Origin: Pyrus communis
Taxonomy: Eukaryota > Streptophyta > Magnoliopsida > Rosales > Rosaceae
Direction: 5' to 3'
Length of the DNA: 64,000 nt
Assembly: GCF_963583255.1 (NCBI RefSeq)
Contig: NC_084815.1
Coordinates: 16,353,807-16,417,806 of the forward strand
A model generated the notes under the pieces. The model worked only from the letters and a program-made list of their open reading frames with translations, made no database searches and was not told the origin of the DNA. Positions 57,420-64,000 of the stretch are shown piece after piece (the stretch's first letter is position 1; every line of letters begins with the position of its first letter). Both the position numbers and the translations under genes were made by a program.

Positions 57420-60200
57420 TATGTATGTACCTTTGATGTTATGCTCCGATCCCGATATACTTTTAGAATTGACACACGATGCTCGACTATGCATGATACG
57501 AGGAAACACAAACAAGAAATACTGAAATTGAAATTAACAACATTTATAAGGTGGTGGGGTCTCTGCCACAAATATATAACAACTGCACAACAAAAGCAAC
57601 TAACCCTCACTGGGGTGAAACGCCAGTAGGCTCCCAAAAGAAAGTACAAGAAAAAAATATAGAGGTAACCTAAGCACTCTAAGCTCTTTGACCTTTGTCT
57701 GCTACCCCAAAGCTCCTCGTATCAACTAATCTCTATCACCTGCCCAATTTCCCCTAACCGTGGGAATAGTCCACCGGGCAAAGCAATAACCCGGATAAGT
57801 TGCGAAGCTCGTGTGAGCAACAATAATCCTACGTATGTGATAATAATAAAACAGATCCATCGATCACAGTTTATAAATAGAATTCATAAAATAATATTTT
57901 TTAACATCATAATCAAGCTCATCACCGAAAATCCCAAAGGAGTCATCTTTATAAAATCATAACAAATTGCTGAAAATCCCGAATGAGTCACACAAGCATC
58001 CATTGGCCTTTCTAAACCAACCACAAAGGTTCTCAAGTATGTCATTCAAAAATACATTGAAAACTAGGGATAGAGTGACTTAGTTCAGCCGAAGCCTACC
58101 ATCTTCTAAGTTTTCGCATTCTAGACTGAATCCAAGGAATCAACGAACCAATAAAGACAAAGGATGCAATTTTGGACCATTGAATGAAATCCAACAAAAC
58201 GGGTTACAGACCACTCAACGGAACCAAACAAAATACGATTTTAGACCACTCAACGGAACCAGGGGAGTATGAAGGATTCCGGACCACTCAACGGTATCTG
58301 AACATGATACAATTTCAAACCACTCAATGGAATCGCAGAGTAGGAGGGATTCCAGACCCTTAATGGATTCCAGACGAAGACAGATGAATGGATTATGGAC
58401 CACTCAACGAATCTATATGGAGTAGGGAATCATAACACTCAATGGTATGCTAGCGGAACCAGTTCCGGATCACTCAACGAAACCCTAATAGAACCTAATT
58501 TCGGGCCACTCAATGGAACCGAGCAGAATCCAAGGAACATAATTTATAACGGCTTAACGAAACAAGACATGAATCAAGTTCAATGTAACAACTCCCCAGG
58601 ACAATGGGTTAACAGTTCTCTACTAGCCCTCATGTTTCTCAAATATTTCAAATATGCATTTCAAATCACATTTCAAGTATGTATATCAAATCATGTTTCA
58701 TAAAGTAGATCGATGGCATTTAAAAGCAACAATTTAAATAAAATACATTTATAAAAGCATGTCATATCCACTAAGGATACTAACATGTGGATTTTCAAGA
58801 TAATAACCGTTGCCACATATATTTTAGTCACTCACCTAGAGTCCACGTTACGACTCTCTAGCACAAAGATCGATGTGTCGTCGTACGATTGTTGCCTAGA
58901 ACAAATCATAAGTCCCATTTAGGTTGTACACATCCTCTAGGACATTCTACAAGGATTCAAGACACGTTAACCAAAAGTCAACTCTCTATCAACCATTAAC
59001 GGTAAGGTCTACAACCCTTAATCTGAAAGATCCACAATTCGGATTTTCAATCTATAACTTTCTAAGGGTCTCATTATGATGCCAAAACAACAAACTAAAA
59101 TTTCAAGACGATTCGATGATCAGATCTCCACCAATCACAATTTTAAGTGGTGGCCAACTATGGAACTACGTTAAAATAATGAAATTTCGTTAAACGGATG
59201 CCAAAAATGGATTTAAAGCATCAAAATTAGCCTAGGATAACATTTTGGGTTTTTGGTCCTAGGCTGCCATCGTACGTGCCCATACGTGCAGGTTGGGATT
59301 TGGTGGGAATATTTTGTCCACGGACAAGATATCCATTAAAAGTAATGAAATATTATGGAATATACCTTAATGACGTTAGGAAATATTCCAGAGGTTAACG
59401 AAATATTCCCTTTTCTTCTCCCTCAGTCTAGTTGCTGACGGCACTGCCTGCCGTCGTGAATCTTGCCAATTGTGCAGAAACTCGGGGTTTTATTCTTGGT
59501 AATTTTCAAATCATCATATATTTCTTGGTTCTTAACGAAATTTAATCCGCATACCAAATGAAGCTAGAGAAGAGCAGAACATGATTTTACATGTTTGAAG
59601 TCCAAAAGATAATTGGAAATGGTCTGAAATTGACGGGAAGCTCTCAGTTAGTTTTGAAGCTCTGGAACCTCAATTTCTCTTCATTTTTCATGAAACAAAA
59701 TCCATGATTGACACGATCACTATAATGTTGTTTGTTTGTCAAATTTCACTGGGAAAATAGACCGGTGATGGTGGTGTTTTCTTGGCAAAGTGGAGAGGCA
59801 AGAGAGAGAGAAAGAGAGAGAGAGAGAAGGCTCCTGAAAGGTGGGGAAGGACCCTACGTGGCACACAAACTAATATCTGAAATAAAACCACGTGTCTAAA
59901 TAATGGCAAATTACAAAATGCCCTATGAGTTCCAAGCTTCGAAAAATCTTCGTTCTAACTTCAAATTCTATTTCACTTGCGTCCATGCATTTGTATTGAC
60001 ACATACTATCCAAATATACTAATAAGTATGAAAAAACATGAAAGGAATCAAATACGTCCACATAAAACTTCGCATAATTCAACAGGGGCATTATCGTTCT
60101 TTTACTTATTGAAAAATTTCTACCCCGTAAATATAAATGTGTCGTAACTACATTCAAAATCCCACAAATTATTAACTTTAAACAAATTCAAATAATATTA
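57420..60200 (-). mobile_element. Retroelement-like non-coding stretch
   Basis: There are no long ORFs, but the composition is moderate and unlike the AT-rich flanks. Internal degenerate tandem motifs (58180-58560), and the GA-rich block 59800-59827 (a CT-rich leader on the minus strand), suggest a large non-coding LTR-derived element. No LTR pair or primer-binding site was identified, so this is tentative. Confidence 0.3.
58180..58560. repeat. Degenerate tandem repeat (GACCACTCAACGGAACC)
   Basis: At least eight diverged copies of a (C/G)RCCACTCAACGGAAC motif, spaced about 40-60 bp apart with varied intervening sequence. Confidence 0.8.
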
Positions 60201-60399
60201 TTACAATATAATAATTACTTTAAAATCAATAATAGAGTAATATTGTCATTCACATAGTTCTAGCAAAAAAATAAAGTACCTACGTAATTATTTATATTTT
60301 AACTATTGATATATTTAAAACATAAAATAGCATGGGTACATTCACAAAAAATAATGGTACAAACTAAATTAAATAATATGGGTACATAGTAAAGTTTAA

Positions 60400-60623
60400 G
60401 GGCTTGTTTGGATGTGCATTCAAAATGTCTGAAAACGCTTTTAGAGAAAATATTTTTTTTGTTCCAAAAGCGCTTAAAGTGTTTTCTGTAGTTATGTGCT
60501 TCTTCTAGGAGGCACTTTAAGTGCGTTTCCAAAATTTACTTGTATTTTTATTAAGAATTGGTTTCAAAAACATTTTCACCACAAGCGTTTTTATTCATTT
60601 TAAAAGCACATCCAAACAAATTC
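60400..60623. mobile_element. Tourist-like MITE with TAA target duplication
   Basis: The left end GGGCTTGTTTGGATGTGC and the reverse-complemented right end GAATTTGTTTGGATGTGC form terminal inverted repeats. TAA flanks both sides (60397-60399 and 60624-60626). The 224-bp interior also folds on itself (AAAAGCGCTT, AAGTGC/GCACTT). The size and duplication fit PIF/Harbinger-derived MITEs. Confidence 0.8.
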
Positions 60624-60959
60624 TAAAATTATGGGTGCAAAATAAAAGTAAAAAGAATATTGGTACAAATTAAGAAAAGGGTAAAAATTAAAAATAAAAA
60701 TATTTTAAATTACTGAAAAGATATATTTGGAAAAGATTAATATGTTCCACATTTTCAAAATTGACATATATATGTTGACATGTAAATCATTTATATTCAA
60801 TAATAACACAAACAAAAGTCAAAGGACCTTGATCAATAATGAAAAACAAATAAGGGATGAGAACTTAATTTATCCTTTCCAAAATAATTTTTTAGATTGT
60901 TGGAAAAGTGTCCGGTCACCAGAATATTAATCGGCCCGTCGTCAGAAAGTTTGCCAAAA

Positions 60960-61142
60960 ACTCACTAGAAAAGTTGGTAGGGTTGAGTGGCAAAGAATCA
61001 TATTGAAATATACTAGTAAGAGGTTTAGGTTTGATTCTCGCCAAAGGCGAATTTAAACTACATTATATGACTAGCCAGGCTTAACCCACTCTTCCACTCT
61101 CTTAGGATAGATAATATCGGTTGTTAAAAATAAAAATAAAAA
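60960..61142 (+). mobile_element. tRNA-derived SINE
   Basis: A-box-like GGGTTGAGTGGC and B-box-like GGTTTGATTCTC stand about 40 bp apart. The 3' end reads GATAATATCGGTTGTT followed by AAAATAAAAATAAAAA. The same 3' end is found inverted at 46.9 kb. Confidence 0.6.
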
Positions 61143-63144
61143 GCTTATTATTTTACCTCCAAAGAACATCCATGAAGAAGGTTAGTCAAATTTGAAATCG
61201 CTTAGTTTTCTAACAATTATCTAATAAATAAATGAACCATGTTCTTTAGTTAACATGCTATAATTATTATCGCTTTTTGATTTTGTTGATTTTGTAAAGA
61301 GTTGATCTTTAAATAGGGACTCAAAAAATGAATGTATCCAATCATCAGAAAACCTTGTAAAATCTTATATAGTAAAGAAAATAAAGAAGGAAGATGTTGT
61401 TACTTAGTACAATAATCTAATAGTATTTATCTTCACTAATTCATAAAAGATCTTAAATTTAAGTTTCATGAATAATAAATTTGATACCAATTTAGTATGA
61501 CAAATTTATCATGGGCTTTGCTCATTCATCAACCCTTCGATAAAAAAGAATCAAAAGGCGAGAGTAGGTAGCATTTCTATGCTAGTATCTCAAGTTTGTT
61601 TTACGTACTGATGTTTAAGGAAGGGAATTCTCGCTTATTTTCATTCTCTTTTTAATTGAATGATTACGATTAAATCATGTTAATATTTTATATTTATTTA
61701 TTTTTATAAAAATAATAAAACAAAAAGTAAAGTATGAGAGGAGGAAGGAAAGAAACGTGAATAGAAGGGTAAATAATCCTCCTCCTATTTTAAGCATACA
61801 AAATTGATCAATCTGAATCACATAAAATTGTTCAAAACTGATCAAGTAGATTCTAGCGAAGAGGGATTCTCTGCCCTCCTTTTCTCATCCCCTTCCATCC
61901 CTCCTGTCACACATTATTTTTTGTCTTTTAATCTTTATAAAAAAATCAATATAAAATATTAAAGTGATTTAACTGTAATCATTCAAATAAGAATGTATAG
62001 AAAAGTAAAGAGATTTAAAGGGTAAAAAATCCTCCTCTGAGTCTAGTCCACAGGTAGGAACCAGTGATGGTCACTATATATAATTCATTGCCGGTGAAAA
62101 GACAGGTGAAAGATGTACTGGACAGTACTGGACTTTTTTGTGGTAACAACTAGTCTAGTTTAAAGATTCTGTATAATCATCCAATTTAACGGTAACAAAG
62201 AAAAATGGATTTCAATCTCGACCGAAGCTATAAACTTTTTTCCCCTTCCACCCCCTTGAAGTTTGTCGTTACAGGAAAGGCAAGCATGCAATTTTTTACG
62301 TCTAGCTTGATGTAATTTGATTTAATTTGTGTTTGCAGTCAGTTTGATTCGTGGAGTATATGCATATAAGTTAGTTTGATTTAGGTAAGAGTTGTGCTAA
62401 AAAGACTACTAAGGCTAGTTTGAGATTGTTGTGTTTTGAACAAAAAACTATATTTGCTGTGCTTTAAAAATAATCAGTTGTAAAATAAAAGCAATTGAAC
62501 ATTTGATTAACTTTATTCTTAAAGTAATATCTTTTAAGAATATCAGCTGTAAAATAAAATAGTTGATTATTTAATAAACTGTATTTTTAAAAGTGATATG
62601 AGTATGAAAATAGTGTAAAAATAATTGATAACTTTTAATGTAAAAGTGTTATAATTGTGTATTGTGGTGCTCTTGTTTTCATTTTCTCTAAATTGTAATC
62701 TTATCAAAGACTTGTGTGTGTGAAATACTCAAATAAAAGTACAATTGTTTATTATACATGGGAGGTCGTAAATGGTTGAAGAATCGTCTGAGCGATTGTT
62801 ATCGTTTATACATTGTCTATGAAATCAACTTGCATCAACAATTTGCAAACACACACAATAATTTTGCTTCTTTTTTTTTTAGAACTATAATTTTGCTTCT
62901 TAGCAACTCCTATTAATATATTCTTATTGATTACTTAGCTATAAGCCTACACACTACACTAATGCTCTTAATAGACATGGAAAATTTTTGAAAAAAAAAT
63001 AAAAGATACATAAATAATTTTCACACACATTTTTTAGCTTTTAACATAGCTCTTTTATTTATAATTATTAAATTAAATAAAATCAAACAAAATTAATAAT
63101 CATAATTAATTTTTTAAAGAAAAGGCTTAAAATTATGAGAGTTT
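61143..63144. other. AT-rich intergenic DNA, nothing recognised
   Basis: No frame, repeat pair or RNA recognised. Poly-A/T stretches are common. Confidence 0.5.
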
Positions 63145-63290
63145 TAACTAAACACTTTCGATACTGTTTATTTTTAACGAAAAATCATACTTTTAGTTTT
63201 CTCTGATACTATTTATTATACTTTTATTTAATTTTTTCATTAAAATTAATTATTTTTTAGATTTTTAGTTAATTTTCTTTAAAATTATCA
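63145..63290. mobile_element. Diverged, partial copy of the 12.55-kb MITE family
   Basis: It shares TATTTTTAACGAAAAATCAT, a CTGATACTATTTATTATACT-like block and TTCATTAAAATTAAT with the element at 12550-12715. The ends are unclear. Confidence 0.4.
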
Positions 63291-63313
63291 GGAAGACGGT
63301 AGGGGAACCACCA

Positions 63314-63450
63314 ATGAGCCAAGGGGAATATGATGGGAATGTGGAAATAATAAAAAAAAAATTGTCATCAGATCAGATTCATCAGATTCTGAGTCACTTG
63401 CTGAAATCGGTGTCTTATCAACCCAAAAAGGCTGCCCTACGGAATGAGAA
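63314..63450 (+). CDS. Possible first coding exon, unrecognised
   Basis: A frame opens with MSQGEYDGNVEIIKKKLSSD and continues to AALRNEKR, where an ACGGTATCC donor-like site could end an exon. CT-rich, intron-like DNA follows. It is hydrophilic, with no known domain. No promoter, second exon or homology could be shown, so this is only a candidate. Confidence 0.2.
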
Positions 63451-63583
63451 ACGGTATCCTTTCTCTCCTTTCTCTTCACCAGTTCTCACTAACATTTCAT
63501 TTTCATCTGTCCAATCACTACTTTCTCTGTTTACTCCCCCCTCGTCTCCTCAGTCCATCCATCTTTCTCTTCTATCTGTCTAA

Positions 63584-64000
63584 TCCCTTTAGTGCATCAA
63601 TTGCATGCACCTACTGTATATTTTTTTTTCTCATTACCATTATTCAATTCTATTGTGCACCGTATATGACATGCACCAAGTAATGCAGAATAATCAAAAC
63701 AAATAAACTAAAGAACCAAACATCCCAAATTTCATTGGATACCATACTCTGGTACATAATAATAAAAACAAAAACCTTCATTATCACAAAGATAGATTTA
63801 AAACTTTGCATGACAGGTAATAAGCAAAAGAAACAGAAACAAACAGCTGAGGAGGCATGGACCAAACCATTTGTCCATAACCATAGTATCTAAATATATA
63901 TAAAAAAGTTAACAATAATATCAGCATGAAATGAAATGATCGATATGAAATGCCGCTCTTTCCACTGCTGAGTGCTGAACATCTCTGTTGCACTCTCTAT
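63584..64000. other. Window end, no gene recognised
   Basis: AT-rich. The minus-strand frames at 63650-63993 are hydrophobic and short, without family signature. Confidence 0.4.

Noticed and set aside
60960..61142. A tRNA gene
   Set aside because: The A/B-box-like stretches are present but there is no cloverleaf, and the A-rich tail and second copy indicate a SINE.
63650..63993. Two hydrophobic minus-strand ORFs at the window end
   Set aside because: Short, overlapping and AT-driven, with no family signature.

Overview
This window is nuclear DNA of a dicot plant. The genes are split by GT-AG introns, the intergenic DNA is AT-rich, and most of the sequence is nested transposons. The element mix (Tat-type Ty3/gypsy, Ty1/copia, CACTA, PIF/Harbinger, hAT, L1-type LINE, tRNA-derived SINE and a Cassandra 5S-bearing LTR) looks to me like Rosaceae, perhaps Malus or Pyrus. 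That placement is inference only.

Region 1 (1-8.2 kb) is the gene-bearing part. It holds the 3' end of an unidentified gene (2-685, +), a small non-autonomous hAT element with target duplication (1509-2571), a complete three-exon glyoxalase/VOC gene (4906-5545, +) and a complete seven-exon peptidase-C45-like Ntn hydrolase gene (7448-5601, -). The last two genes are convergent, with only 55 bp between their stop codons.

Region 2 (8.2-35.4 kb) is a nest of transposons. An outer CACTA element with a decayed minus-strand transposase gene is split by an inner CACTA element at 9312-31042. The inner element has matching CACTA ends and a CTT target duplication, and the outer reading frame resumes in frame across the junction. 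The inner element carries an En/Spm-type transposase remnant, two correctly spliceable exons resembling a HUB/BRE1 histone-ubiquitin ligase, and a tandem array of about 345-bp units. That array was itself split by a PIF/Harbinger-like element (13841-14948) and by a 13-kb Tat-lineage gypsy element (15386-28636). The gypsy element has a decayed antisense plant-mobile-domain ORF with its own TATA box. Four inverted copies of the 345-bp unit lie outside the inner element at 33.8-35.0 kb.

Region 3 (35.9-52.9 kb) is a run of further insertions: a Harbinger deletion derivative (35880-37913), a decayed copia element (38497-45925), a SINE fragment, a LINE with a perfect 14-bp target duplication (47702-51390) and a solo Cassandra LTR (52613-52895).

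Region 4 (53-64 kb) is sparse. Its key feature is a MIR319 gene on the minus strand (hairpin about 55110-54930), with an exact canonical miR319 sequence, a star-arm match and a TATA box upstream. The rest is AT-rich DNA with a retroelement-like stretch (57.4-60.2 kb), a Tourist-like MITE, a SINE and microsatellites. No protein gene was confidently recognised after 7.45 kb. Protein-coding remnants there belong to transposons or to sequence captured by them.
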